Assembly (NCBI RefSeq): GCF_030731595.1
Contig: NZ_JANQTS010000078.1
Coordinates: 1 to 42,425, forward strand
DNA from: Yoonia sp.
GTDB taxonomy: Bacteria; Pseudomonadota; Alphaproteobacteria; Rhodobacterales; Rhodobacteraceae
Reading direction: 5' to 3'
DNA: 42,425 bases
Part shown: positions 26,891 to 35,604 of the stretch, in pieces
Numbering within the stretch: position 1 is the stretch's first letter
How the letters are laid out: every line of letters begins with the position of its first letter
Translations under genes and position numbers: made by a program
Notes under the pieces: generated by a model
Databases searched by the model: none
What the model was told of the DNA's origin: nothing
What the model saw: only the letters and a program-made list of their open reading frames with translations

Positions 26891-27492
26891 CGTGCTGTCC
26901 TTTCACGGTGTTGGGCATCTGTCAGATGATAGCGTGCGGCGATGAATTCCTCGGCACGGGTGATCCAGCCGCCTTTGCCACCATCGCGGCGGCGGGCAAA
27001 TTTGCGGCTTTGCGGGCGGCGGTCGGCCAGATCGTAATAGTAATTCCGGCGCGCGATTCCGTAGGCATCCACCAGATGATCGGGCGCTGCATCCATCGCC
27101 TGCTTGCTCGCGCGGATCGTCTGTGGCCCGATCGCGCCATCGACAACAACGTCGATGCGCATGGCGTTCAGCAATTGCTGCAAGATTTTCACCGCATTTG
27201 CGCCGGCGTTCACATACATATCGAAAACGCTCGCTTGCAATGCCTGCGGCAACCGGTCGATGCGCGGGCCGCGATAGTAATGTTCGACAAAGATGGCCAC
27301 CGCATGGTCACGGGTCAAAACCCGCACATCCTGCTCATCGACCTTCCCGTCATCCGTCAGATCCAGCCCCAAACGGCGCATCGTATGGATGGTGACACCA
27401 AAATTGGTGGCCCCACCCGGATCATCGGGATCATTCACAAAGCCGCCTTCGCGGGCGACAATCTCATTGGCAATTTGCGTAACCGTTTGCAT
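26881..27492 (-). CDS. GTA/phage-type endolysin, glycoside hydrolase family 108
   Basis: A 203-residue peptidoglycan hydrolase (N-acetylmuramidase) of the GH108 family. The N terminus carries the catalytic EGG motif (Glu15) in VAREGGFVNDPDDPGGATNFGVT, followed by VAIFVEHYYRGPRIDRLP, then the peptidoglycan-binding-like region FDMYVNAGANAVKILQQLLN with DGAIGPQTI, and the terminal RRNYYYDLADRRPQ segment found in this family. There is no signal peptide, so export depends on the overlapping holin. The ATG has GAGGGG upstream and lies 46 bases after ccmE. Context (ccmE on one side, holin and ccmF on the other) suggests a gene transfer agent release cassette rather than a prophage remnant. Confidence 0.88.
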   Translation of the reverse strand: MQTVTQIANEIVAREGGFVNDPDDPGGATNFGVTIHTMRRLGLDLTDDGKVDEQDVRVLTRDHAVAIFVEHYYRGPRIDRLPQALQASVFDMYVNAGANAVKILQQLLNAMRIDVVVDGAIGPQTIRASKQAMDAAPDHLVDAYGIARRNYYYDLADRRPQSRKFARRRDGGKGGWITRAEEFIAARYHLTDAQHRERTARWV

Positions 27493-27537
27493 CCCAGCCC
27501 CTCACATCAGTCAGGGGGCAAGGCTGCGCGCTATTGG

Positions 27538-28008
27538 TTAATTCGTGACGACAGCAGCGTCCGGTTCAACGTAGACACCTTGTTCTTTCAGTGCATCAAT
27601 CACTTCGGACGGCATATAGGTCTCGTCATGTTTTGCAAGGATTTCAACAGCTTCAAAGCGACCGTCGACATAGTGACCTTGGGCGACCATGCCCTGACCT
27701 TCCTCGAAAAGATCAGGCAGAATGCCCGTATAGACGACAGGCACAACCGCGCCCCCATCGGTCACAGCAAAGCTGATTTGCTCGCCTTGGCCACGCACCA
27801 GTGATCCTTCGGCGACAAGTCCACCGATGCGGAACCGCTCGTAAGGTGGCGGTGGCGCTTCGGCAACTTCCGACGGCGAGCGGAAGAACTGGAAACTGTC
27901 ATCCGGCAGGAACCACAACAACGCCAGCACGAGAGACAGGCTGACCCCGGCCATCCAGAGCACCTGAATGCGACGGCGCTTCTTGAGGCTTTTGAGCCCG
28001 CCCGTCAT
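27538..28008 (-). CDS. ccmE: Cytochrome c maturation haem chaperone CcmE
   Basis: Periplasmic haem carrier anchored in the inner membrane. The 156-residue protein has a basic N terminus (KKRRRIQ), one membrane anchor (about 15-34), a beta-barrel OB domain from about residue 56, and the haem-attachment motif AKHDETYMP with the covalent-haem His127 and the conserved Tyr131. This is the usual His-type CcmE. The ATG overlaps the argC stop (ATGA), so the two are translationally coupled. The last codons include TTAACCA on the coding strand, similar to a CtrA half site, a weak hint of promoter activity for the lysis genes. Confidence 0.95.
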   Translation of the reverse strand: MTGGLKSLKKRRRIQVLWMAGVSLSLVLALLWFLPDDSFQFFRSPSEVAEAPPPPYERFRIGGLVAEGSLVRGQGEQISFAVTDGGAVVPVVYTGILPDLFEEGQGMVAQGHYVDGRFEAVEILAKHDETYMPSEVIDALKEQGVYVEPDAAVVTN

Positions 28009-29033
28009 GGGAACACAGGAGCCAGCATCAGCCCCTCCGTCTCTGGCAGGCCCAGCATCAGGTTGGCGTTCTGCAAGGCCTGACCCGATGACCCTTTGGT
28101 CAGGTTATCCAAGGCGGCGATGACAACAGCGCGACCCGGCACGCGGTCAGCGACCACACCGATATGGCAGAAGTTCGATCCCCGGATATGTTTGATCGAC
28201 GGATGTTGTCCCATCGGCAATACCTCTATGAATGGCTCGTCAGCATAGGCTGCGTTCAAGGTATCATATATGATCTGCGGATCGCCTTGAACATAGGTCG
28301 TGGCCAAAATGCCGCGGTTTGCCGGAATCAGGTGTGGTGTGAACTGGATATGCACAGGCCGTCCGGCCAGTGCCGTGAACTCCTGATCGAACTCGCCCAA
28401 GTGCCGATGCGTCCCGCCGACCGAATAGGCATGCGCCCCTTCGGACAATTCCGCGTGCAACAGATTTTCCTTGAGACTGCGCCCTGCCCCCGACACAGCA
28501 GCCATCAGGCTGATGATGATCTGGTCCAGATCAATCACGCCTGCGGCAATCAGCGGCCGCAGCGCATATTGGCCTGTGGCCGCGTTACAGCCTGTGCCGG
28601 CCACAAGCCGCGCGCCTTTGATCTCTTCGCGGTAGAACTCGGTCAGCCCGTAGACCGCCTCTTTTTGCATCTCCACCGCGGCATGGGGCTTGCCATACCA
28701 TTTTTCATAGGCGGCAGGATCACGCAGCCGGAAATCAGCGGAAAGATCGACGATCTTGAGGGTCGTCGGCAGTTCAGAAATCACCGCCTGCGACGTTGCA
28801 TGCGGCAAAGCGCAAAACACCAGATCAACGCCTTCGAGGTCCATGTCTTCGATGGTGGTCAGGCGTGGCAGGTCCAGATGGCGCAGATGGGGAAAGACAT
28901 CCGCCATGGCCATTCCGGCCTTTGAATTGCCCGAAAGCCCGACGATGTTCAGGCTGGGATGGGTTGCGATCAGGCGCACAAGTTCGGCGCCCGTGTATCC
29001 AGAAGCGCCCAGAATGGCGACGTTATAGGTCAT
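28005..29033 (-). CDS. argC: N-acetyl-gamma-glutamyl-phosphate reductase
   Basis: NADPH-dependent third step of arginine synthesis. The 342-residue protein shows the dinucleotide motif [12 protein letters not shown] (9-20), [16 protein letters not shown], and the active-site Cys149 in [18 protein letters not shown], followed by [31 protein letters not shown] and [18 protein letters not shown]. This is the longer, common ArgC type. It lies upstream of and overlaps ccmE. The 124-base gap to murI holds no recognised element. Confidence 0.96.
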   Translation of the reverse strand: MTYNVAILGASGYTGAELVRLIATHPSLNIVGLSGNSKAGMAMADVFPHLRHLDLPRLTTIEDMDLEGVDLVFCALPHATSQAVISELPTTLKIVDLSADFRLRDPAAYEKWYGKPHAAVEMQKEAVYGLTEFYREEIKGARLVAGTGCNAATGQYALRPLIAAGVIDLDQIIISLMAAVSGAGRSLKENLLHAELSEGAHAYSVGGTHRHLGEFDQEFTALAGRPVHIQFTPHLIPANRGILATTYVQGDPQIIYDTLNAAYADEPFIEVLPMGQHPSIKHIRGSNFCHIGVVADRVPGRAVVIAALDNLTKGSSGQALQNANLMLGLPETEGLMLAPVFP

Positions 29034-29067
29034 AGGTCTATCCCTTTGGGATGTTGGTCAGAAAGGT

Positions 29068-29880
29068 TCAAGCGGCTTCAAACGTAATCTGTCGTCGCAA
29101 GAACTGTGTGGCGCGGCTGGACACGCGCGCCGGATCACCTGTGGTCAGAAAAGCCGAGTCTGTGCCCGGCCCTACCATCTCTGGCCGCCGTGTCAGGTAA
29201 TCGGCAAGGCTTTCAGCCACCAGATTCGCCTGACTGAAAACCTTGACATCAGGGCCAAGGGCCGCCTGAAAGGCTGCTTCCATCAACGGATAATGTGTGC
29301 ATCCCAGAACCGCCGCGTCCGGTTCCGGCATCTTGCGCTTGAGCGCGTCGACATGGCTGCGCACCAAGGCTTCGGCCAGGATCATGTCGCCATCTTCGAT
29401 GGCATCGACCACGCCGCCACAGGCCTGCGCCTCGACATCGACACCAATGGCGCGGAATGCCAATTCGCGCTGGAAGGCGCGGCTGGACACGGTGGCCGGT
29501 GTCGCGAACAGCGCCACATGCTTGACGTCAACCTCGCGCGGGGGCGAATTGTCCCCCCACTGCCGTTCTGTCAGGGCCTCGATCAACGGCACGAAAACGC
29601 CAAGCACACGCTTGCCTTCGGGCACCCAGCCTTCTTGCATGCGGCGCAAGGCGGCGGCAGAGGCCGTGTTGCAGGCCAAAATCACCAGATCGCAGCCCGC
29701 ATCGAACAAACGCTGCGTGGATTTGGTGGTCAGGTTGTAAATATCATCGGGTGTGCGCACGCCATATGGGGCATGCGCGCTGTCGCCCAAGTAGACCAGC
29801 GGCAGATCAGGCAAGCGTTTTGCCACGGCGTCCAGCACCGTGAGACCACCAAGCCCGCTATCGAATATACCTACGGCCAT
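29068..29880 (-). CDS. murI: Glutamate racemase
   Basis: Makes D-glutamate for peptidoglycan. The 270-residue protein starts [16 protein letters not shown], with GDSAHAPYG, the first catalytic cysteine Cys70 in ILACNTASA, and the second Cys194 in [10 protein letters not shown], in the usual two-domain order. The frame is open 17 codons earlier, but ATG 29880 has AAGGTG upstream and the family's N terminus. Its start lies inside the last codons of the acyltransferase gene (23-base overlap), so the two share a transcript. Confidence 0.95.
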   Translation of the reverse strand: MAVGIFDSGLGGLTVLDAVAKRLPDLPLVYLGDSAHAPYGVRTPDDIYNLTTKSTQRLFDAGCDLVILACNTASAAALRRMQEGWVPEGKRVLGVFVPLIEALTERQWGDNSPPREVDVKHVALFATPATVSSRAFQRELAFRAIGVDVEAQACGGVVDAIEDGDMILAEALVRSHVDALKRKMPEPDAAVLGCTHYPLMEAAFQAALGPDVKVFSQANLVAESLADYLTRRPEMVGPGTDSAFLTTGDPARVSSRATQFLRRQITFEAA

Positions 29881-30766
29881 TGCGCACCTTGTATTTCGCT
29901 TCAAACTCATGCCCCAGATGACTTGCGTCAAGGGGGCTTGGGCTCAACTCATACGTGGCTTTGCGCAGGAAATCCATGCATCCTTTGGGGTCTTTTTTAA
30001 AGGCCTCCAACTGGGCGGCAGGGATCGGTTCACCGATGACAACCCGCACCGGTTTGTTGATCTTGGTCTTGAATTCACGAATGAACATGCCGGTCCGCAG
30101 CGTGCTGTGAATATGGCTCGCCAATTGGAACAAGCGGCTATTGCAGCCTTCAAAGAACACCGGCACGACAGTCGCCTCTGATTTGGCGATCATTTTGGCG
30201 GTAAACGTCCGCCATCCGGGGTCCATAGGCTGCGAGAACGGGGTGGCCGAAGTTGAAACAGTGCCACCGGGGAAAATCCCGATTGCGCCGCCCGCTTGCA
30301 GATAGCGGACAGCCTCTGCACGGGTCTCGAGGTTCAGTTTCGCGGCTTCTTTGGTGTCATCAAAAGAGATCGGCAGAATGACCCGCTCCAGATCAGCGGC
30401 GCGGCGAAAAATACGGTGCGCAAGGACGCGAAAATCGCCCTGACGGCGTTCCGACAAGATCCGCCCCATCATCAACCCGTCGAGAATGCCATAAGGATGG
30501 TTCGAGACCACAATCAACGGGCCGGTTGTCGGGATCGTATCAAGCGTTCCGCCAATGACTTGCAATTCCAGCCCGTAACGCTCTGATATCACTTTCCAAA
30601 AATCATGACCTGCCGCCACATCAAGGTCGTATCCCTTGGCTTTGCGGATCAAACGCAGCCGCCCCGTCGCATTTTCCAGCACGCGGATCATGGCACGACC
30701 GCCACGTCCTTTGGCAGCGGAAGCATAGGTTATATCACGCGCGACTTGACGTTCGGTGGCGGGCAT
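29858..30766 (-). CDS. Lysophospholipid acyltransferase family protein (PlsC-like)
   Basis: A 302-residue acyltransferase of the PlsC superfamily, probably bound to the inner membrane face. The active-site block reads [10 protein letters not shown] with His90 and Asp96, an H-x5-D spacing in place of the usual H-x4-D. The glycerol-phosphate block reads [10 protein letters not shown], where the usual FPEGT has Gly for Glu. Both variations are typical of the haemolysin-like subfamily and not obviously inactivating. The substrate cannot be named; phospholipid or ornithine lipid acylation are possible. ATG 30766 gives [15 protein letters not shown]; the frame is open 18 codons further upstream. 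Confidence 0.85.
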   Translation of the reverse strand: MPATERQVARDITYASAAKGRGGRAMIRVLENATGRLRLIRKAKGYDLDVAAGHDFWKVISERYGLELQVIGGTLDTIPTTGPLIVVSNHPYGILDGLMMGRILSERRQGDFRVLAHRIFRRAADLERVILPISFDDTKEAAKLNLETRAEAVRYLQAGGAIGIFPGGTVSTSATPFSQPMDPGWRTFTAKMIAKSEATVVPVFFEGCNSRLFQLASHIHSTLRTGMFIREFKTKINKPVRVVIGEPIPAAQLEAFKKDPKGCMDFLRKATYELSPSPLDASHLGHEFEAKYKVRNGRRYIR

Positions 30767-30838
30767 CGTCGGGGCCTGTCTCGATTTCGTTTGGGTGCTC
30801 GTACCACGTCTGTGCAACAAGCAAATGACAAAACGGCG

Positions 30839-33800
30839 TTACTCGGCCGCCTGCTGCATCGGTGTTGCGCGCAGAACAGCCAGCAGTTCCTCGCGCCGCT
30901 TTTCCGCCTTGCGCGCGTTGGCGTCCTTGACCGGGCCAAAGCCGCGAATATCCAGAGGCAGCTGCGCCAAAGCTATCGCCGCATCGCGCGTATCAGGCCG
31001 CAGGATTTTCAGCACTTCGGCCATATCGGCCTCGTATTGCTTGATCAGCGCGCGTTCCATCCGACGTTCGGCAGTGCGCCCAAACGGATCGAACGGCGTG
31101 CCGCGCAACCACTTGAATTTGGCAAGCCTGGGAAAGAATGCCGCCATGCGCGCGCCGAATTCCTTTTTGGCGGGGCGCCCGTCGGGGCCTGTCTTGGTCA
31201 GCATCGGCGGTGCCAGATGATAGGTCAGCTTCAGATCACCATCAAACTCGGCTTCGGCCTTGGCCCGTGTTTCGGCCAAAAGCCGCGCGACCTCGTATTC
31301 GTCCTTATATGTCAGCAGCTTATGATAGCCTTTCGCCACAGCCTCTTGCAGGGGGACATCCTGAAACTGGTCGACCAAACGCCGGTAGCGCTTGACCAGA
31401 CGTGGCCCTTGATAGGCGGCCAAATGGTTCTCGCGAAAGGCGATCTTGTCTTCGACAGACTTTGGCAAAGCGATCACATTCGGCGTCAGCAACCCCTGCG
31501 CATCCTGCGGATTGAGATAGGCCCACCGCCCCAGTTCAAAGGCGCGGATATTGCGGTTCACGGCCGCCCCGTTCAACTCGATCGCCCCAAGGATCGCCTC
31601 GTAACTTACCGGAATCGCGCCCATCTGCCATGCCGCGCCAAAGATCATCATGTTTGAGTAGATGCTGTCACCCAAAAGCGCCTTGGCCAGATCAGAGGCA
31701 TCAAACATCATCAGATTGTCGGACAGGCGCGCCTCAAGCGACAGGCGCAACTGGTCTGTGGGGAGCTTGAATTCCGTATCACGGGTAAAATCGCCGGTGA
31801 TGATCTCGTGGCTGTTCACCACGCCTTTGGTGCGTCCGGTCTTCATCAGGCCCAGCGTCTTGGACCCCGCAGAGACCACCAGATCGCCCCCGATCAGCGC
31901 ATCGCATTCACCCGTTGCCACGCGGATCGCGTTGATATCGCTCGGGCTTTCGCCAATCCGGCAATGGATATGCACCGCACCGCCCTTTTGCGCGAGCCCC
32001 GCCATCTCCATCATGCCCGCACCCTTGCCATCAATATGCGCGGCCATGGCAAGAACGGCCCCGATGGTCACAACACCTGTGCCGCCGACGCCCGTGATGA
32101 CGGTATTGTAGGTGCCGTTGATGACCGGCAATTCAGGCTCGGGCATGTCCGGAAGATCGACCTCTGCTGTGGCCTCCTTGCGGATTTTTGCGCCCTCGAT
32201 CGTCACGAAGGACGGACAAAAGCCTTTGACACAGGAGAAATCCTTGTTGCAGGAGGATTGGTCAATTGCACGCTTGCGGCCCAGTTCGGTTTCGACAGGC
32301 ACAATCGAGACGCAATTGGACTGCACACCGCAATCGCCGCAGCCTTCGCAGATATCGGTGTTGATGAACACGCGCTTGTCAGGGTCCGGGAATTGACCGC
32401 GCTTGCGTCTGCGCCGTTTCTCGGCCGCGCAGGTCTGCACATAAACAATGGCGGACACGCCTTTGTATTTGCTGAATTTCTCTTGTACGAGCGGCAAATT
32501 GGCACGCTCGTTCACGTCCAGCCCCTTGGGGAAGAGCGACAGATCAAGGTCTTCTTTCTCGTCATGGACCAGCGCGATATGACGCACACCCATCGCCTGC
32601 AATTCGCGGCAAATCTGGTCTGCGGTCAACCCGCCGTCATTCCCCTGCCCACCGGTCATCGCGACCGCGTCGTTATAGAGGATTTTATAGGTGATATTGG
32701 TGCCCGCCATCACGGCAAAACGGATCGCCTGAATGCCGGAGTGGTTATAGGTTCCGTCACCGATGTTCTGGAACACATGGTCGCGCGTGGAAAAAGGGGC
32801 CTCGCCGACCCAATTGGCACCTTCGCCCCCCATCTGGGTAAAGCCCACGGTTTCGCGGTCCATCCACTGCACCATGTAATGGCAGCCGATCCCCGCATAG
32901 GCGCGAGACCCCTCCGGCACTTTGGTCGAGGAGTTATGCGGACAGCCTGAACAGAAATAGGGCAAGCGCGCCGCCAGTTCGGGCGCATTATCGGCCCTGC
33001 GCGCTTCGGCCAAAGCGGCCAAGCCTGCCGCGATCCCCGACGACCCGCAGCCTTCTTCCGTCAAGATGCCGCCCAGTTTTTCGGCGACGACAATGGGGTT
33101 CAGGTCAGCCTTGGTCTGGAAAATCTCTTCGCGGCGGCCAGCAGAGTGTTCATCGCCCTTGTGCCAGCCATAAACGCGGCGGCCCTGCCGATCATCAAAA
33201 AGCGCCTCTTTGACCTGCACTTCGATCAACTTGCGCTTTTCCTCGACGACGACGATCAGATCAAGGCCCTCGGCCCAGTCGTGGAAGGACGCCATATCCA
33301 GCGGCCAGACCTGCCCGATCTTATAGGTCGTGATCCCCAAGCGTTCAGCCTCGGCCGCGTCAATATTCAGCAGCGACAGCGCATGCTGCAAATCCAGCCA
33401 GTTCTTGCCCGCCGCGACAAAGCCTATCTTCGCGCCCGGCTTGCCCCATTTGCGCTGGTCCATCTTGTTGGCGCGGGCAAAGGCCTCGGCGGCAAAGCGT
33501 TTGTGGTCGATCATCCGCGCCTCTTGCAGTTGCGGCGTGTCGATCAGGCGGATGTTCAGCCCGCCCTCGGGCAGGTCCAGATCAGGCTGGACGAACGACA
33601 TCCGGTCAGGGCTGCCATCGACGACAGAGGTCACCTCGATCGTGTCCTTCATCGTCTTGAGGCCCACCCAGACGCCCGCAAACCGCGACAGCGCATAGGC
33701 ATAAAGCCCGTAATCCAGCACCTCTTGCACGCCTGCGGGCGACACGATCGGCATATAGGCATCAATCATCGCCCAATCGGACTGGTGCAAGGTGGTCGAG

Positions 33801-34255
33801 CTTTCGCCGGTATGGTCATCCCCCATCGCCATGATGACGCCGCCATGAGGCGAGGTGCCTGCCATATTGGCATGGCGCATCACATCGCCAGAACGGTCCA
33901 CGCCGGGGCCTTTGCCGTACCAAAGGCCAAAGACGCCATCATATTTGCCCTCGCCCCGCAGTTCCGCCTGCTGCGCGCCCCAAAGGGCTGTCGCGGCAAG
34001 GTCTTCGTTCAATCCGGGTTGAAAAGTGATATGGGCAGGGTCCAGCACATTCTTGGCGCGGGTCATCTGCATATCGACAGCGCCCAAAGGTGACCCGCGA
34101 TAGCCCGTCACATAGCCTGCGGTGTTCAAGCCTGCCTTTTCATCGCGCGCGCGCTGCATCAGCATCAGGCGCACAAGGGCTTGGGTTCCGTTCAAAAGAA
34201 CACGCGATTTCGTCAGGTCATACCGGTCGTTAAGGGATACATCCTGATGTGTCAT
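30839..34255 (-). CDS. Indolepyruvate:ferredoxin oxidoreductase, fused subunits
   Basis: Oxidatively decarboxylates aryl (or branched) 2-oxo acids to acyl-CoA with thiamine diphosphate and Fe-S clusters, passing electrons to ferredoxin or a similar carrier. The 1138-residue polypeptide joins both subunits of the archaeal IorAB: an N-terminal pyrimidine-binding domain (TGYRGSPLGAVDMQM), the CoA/TPP regions (YFCSGCPHNSSTKVPEGSRAYAGIGCH and GEGANWVGEAPFS), two 4Fe-4S-type Cys clusters (CEGCGDCGVQSNC from about 630 and CNKDFSCVKGFC), and a C-terminal gamma domain beginning ITGVGGTGVVTIGAVLAMAA (about 715). ATG 34255 gives MTHQDVSLNDRYDL. It is divergent from the LysR gene, which may regulate it. 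Confidence 0.9.
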   Translation of the reverse strand: MTHQDVSLNDRYDLTKSRVLLNGTQALVRLMLMQRARDEKAGLNTAGYVTGYRGSPLGAVDMQMTRAKNVLDPAHITFQPGLNEDLAATALWGAQQAELRGEGKYDGVFGLWYGKGPGVDRSGDVMRHANMAGTSPHGGVIMAMGDDHTGESSTTLHQSDWAMIDAYMPIVSPAGVQEVLDYGLYAYALSRFAGVWVGLKTMKDTIEVTSVVDGSPDRMSFVQPDLDLPEGGLNIRLIDTPQLQEARMIDHKRFAAEAFARANKMDQRKWGKPGAKIGFVAAGKNWLDLQHALSLLNIDAAEAERLGITTYKIGQVWPLDMASFHDWAEGLDLIVVVEEKRKLIEVQVKEALFDDRQGRRVYGWHKGDEHSAGRREEIFQTKADLNPIVVAEKLGGILTEEGCGSSGIAAGLAALAEARRADNAPELAARLPYFCSGCPHNSSTKVPEGSRAYAGIGCHYMVQWMDRETVGFTQMGGEGANWVGEAPFSTRDHVFQNIGDGTYNHSGIQAIRFAVMAGTNITYKILYNDAVAMTGGQGNDGGLTADQICRELQAMGVRHIALVHDEKEDLDLSLFPKGLDVNERANLPLVQEKFSKYKGVSAIVYVQTCAAEKRRRRKRGQFPDPDKRVFINTDICEGCGDCGVQSNCVSIVPVETELGRKRAIDQSSCNKDFSCVKGFCPSFVTIEGAKIRKEATAEVDLPDMPEPELPVINGTYNTVITGVGGTGVVTIGAVLAMAAHIDGKGAGMMEMAGLAQKGGAVHIHCRIGESPSDINAIRVATGECDALIGGDLVVSAGSKTLGLMKTGRTKGVVNSHEIITGDFTRDTEFKLPTDQLRLSLEARLSDNLMMFDASDLAKALLGDSIYSNMMIFGAAWQMGAIPVSYEAILGAIELNGAAVNRNIRAFELGRWAYLNPQDAQGLLTPNVIALPKSVEDKIAFRENHLAAYQGPRLVKRYRRLVDQFQDVPLQEAVAKGYHKLLTYKDEYEVARLLAETRAKAEAEFDGDLKLTYHLAPPMLTKTGPDGRPAKKEFGARMAAFFPRLAKFKWLRGTPFDPFGRTAERRMERALIKQYEADMAEVLKILRPDTRDAAIALAQLPLDIRGFGPVKDANARKAEKRREELLAVLRATPMQQAAE

Positions 34256-34414
34256 GTCGCACCTCCCAATGCGTCAAAGCGCTCTTGTTCAGCATAGGTC
34301 AAAAAGGCTGACCTACAAAGCAGAAAATAATTTCTCGCTGCGTTTGCATAAAAGGGGGTATTCCGCGTACTAATGTGTCAACGATAGCGGTAACAAAGGT
34401 GGCGGCTCGGCAGA

Positions 34415-35320
34415 ATGGACTGGGATAAACTAAGAATCTTTCACGCTGTTGCGGATGCGGGATCTCTGACCCACGCAGGCGACACGCTGCATTTGTCGCA
34501 ATCTGCGGTCAGTCGGCAAATTCGCGCCTTGGAAGAATCGCTCAATACCACGCTGTTTCACCGCCATGCGCGCGGGCTGATCCTGACCGAACAGGGCGAG
34601 CTTCTGTTTGACGCGACCAAATCCATGAACAAGCGGCTCGAAGCCGCCTCTGCGCGCATCCGCGACAGTGAAGAAGAAGTGTTCGGCGAGTTACGCGTGA
34701 CCACAACCACAGGGTTCGGCACGCTGTGGCTGGCCCCGCGCCTGCCCAAACTCTATGAACTTTACCCCGACCTCAAGATCGACCTGATGCTAGAAGAGCG
34801 CGTGCTCGACCTGCCGATGCGCGAAGCTGATGTGGCGATCCGCATGAAAGAACCCAGCCAGGCCGATCTGATCCGCAAACGCCTGATGTCTGTGCGGATG
34901 CGGCTTTATGCATCGCCCTCCTATCTGGAAAAGAACGGCACGCCGACAGAATTGGAGCATATGCGCGATCACAGGCTGATCTGCCAAAGCCTCAACTCTA
35001 TTCAGGTGGCCGCAGGTGCCACGCTTGTGCAGCATCTCATGACCTATGACATCCAGAACCTTTTCACAGTGAACAACTATTTCGGTGTGCTGCAAGGTGT
35101 CTTGAACAACATCGGAATCGGGATGCTGCCCGACTATGTCACCGAAGATTTTCCCGAACTTGTCCGCGTCCTGCCAGATCTGGAAAGCGGCGAGGTCCCC
35201 GTTTTTCTGGCCTACCCCGAAGAGTTGCGCCAATCCAAACGGATCGCCGCATTCCGCGATTTCGTACAAGAGGAAATCTTTGCTCACAGGCGAAAAATGC
35301 GCGAAGCAACAGAGCTTTGA
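34415..35320 (+). CDS. LysR-family regulator, LsrB/VtlR-like
   Basis: A 301-residue LysR-type transcription regulator. The N-terminal winged helix reads MDWDKLRIFHAVADAGSLTHAGDTLHLSQSAVSRQIRALEESL, then FHRHARGLILTEQGELL, closely resembling LsrB/VtlR of Rhizobiales as I recall them. The C-terminal effector domain begins VTTTTGFGTLWLAPRLPKL. In Brucella and Agrobacterium VtlR activates AbcR small RNAs and small-protein genes, and in Sinorhizobium lsrB lies next to the abcR1/abcR2 RNA genes. Here a candidate RNA of that type lies 120 bases downstream. It also diverges from the oxidoreductase gene by 159 bases, so either could be its target. Confidence 0.9.
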   Translation: MDWDKLRIFHAVADAGSLTHAGDTLHLSQSAVSRQIRALEESLNTTLFHRHARGLILTEQGELLFDATKSMNKRLEAASARIRDSEEEVFGELRVTTTTGFGTLWLAPRLPKLYELYPDLKIDLMLEERVLDLPMREADVAIRMKEPSQADLIRKRLMSVRMRLYASPSYLEKNGTPTELEHMRDHRLICQSLNSIQVAAGATLVQHLMTYDIQNLFTVNNYFGVLQGVLNNIGIGMLPDYVTEDFPELVRVLPDLESGEVPVFLAYPEELRQSKRIAAFRDFVQEEIFAHRRKMREATEL

Positions 35321-35439
35321 TCAACACCCATAAATTGTATTGAGGTCCGTTCCTTCGCACCGGTTGGATGTGAGCCATGCGCGCAACACATAGCGGGTTT
35401 GCGCACGCTTCATTCTATTTTTTCTTGAATGGTCAAAAA

Positions 35440-35536
35440 ACGCGCACTATCTCCTCCCTTGAAGGCGATGATGCCGAAACGCTCATCATCTTCACCTCCC
35501 TGTTGGACTTCGCCGGGCCTTGTGCCCGGCTTTTTT
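35440..35536 (+). ncRNA. Candidate AbcR/alpha-r15-like trans-acting small RNA
   Basis: The gene-free interval between the LsrB/VtlR-like regulator and purL contains an RNA-like layout. It has an anti-Shine-Dalgarno motif CTCCTCCC (35451-35458); a hairpin with stem GATGATG/CATCATC (35467-35473 and 35484-35490) extended by TGAA/TTCA; a second motif CCTCCCTG (35495-35502) followed by TTGGACTT; and a terminator with stem GCCGGGC/GCCCGGC and six T. Motif-hairpin-motif-terminator is the arrangement of Hfq-dependent AbcR RNAs. A possible heat-shock-type promoter is TTGAAT (35425-35430) with CTATCT (35447-35452); used as such it would start the RNA near 35459 and exclude the first motif. The 5' end is therefore uncertain. 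Confidence 0.55.
35512..35536 (+). terminator. Strong intrinsic terminator upstream of purL
   Basis: GCCGGGC (35512-35518), loop CTTGT, GCCCGGC (35524-35530), then TTTTTT. It is 192 bases past the LysR gene and 68 bases before purL. It would end the candidate small RNA or read-through from the LysR gene, and purL must have its own promoter after it or be attenuated by it. Confidence 0.92.
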
Positions 35537-35604
35537 CTTGGCAAATGGTGCTTTCCCATTGGCGCTTGCCTCGGTAAAAGGCGGCAACTGCCAAAGGGGT
35601 TATT

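Noticed and set aside
30605-31657. 350-residue open frame on the + strand
   Set aside because: It spans the acyltransferase 5' end and oxidoreductase 3' end in antisense, with no family signature.
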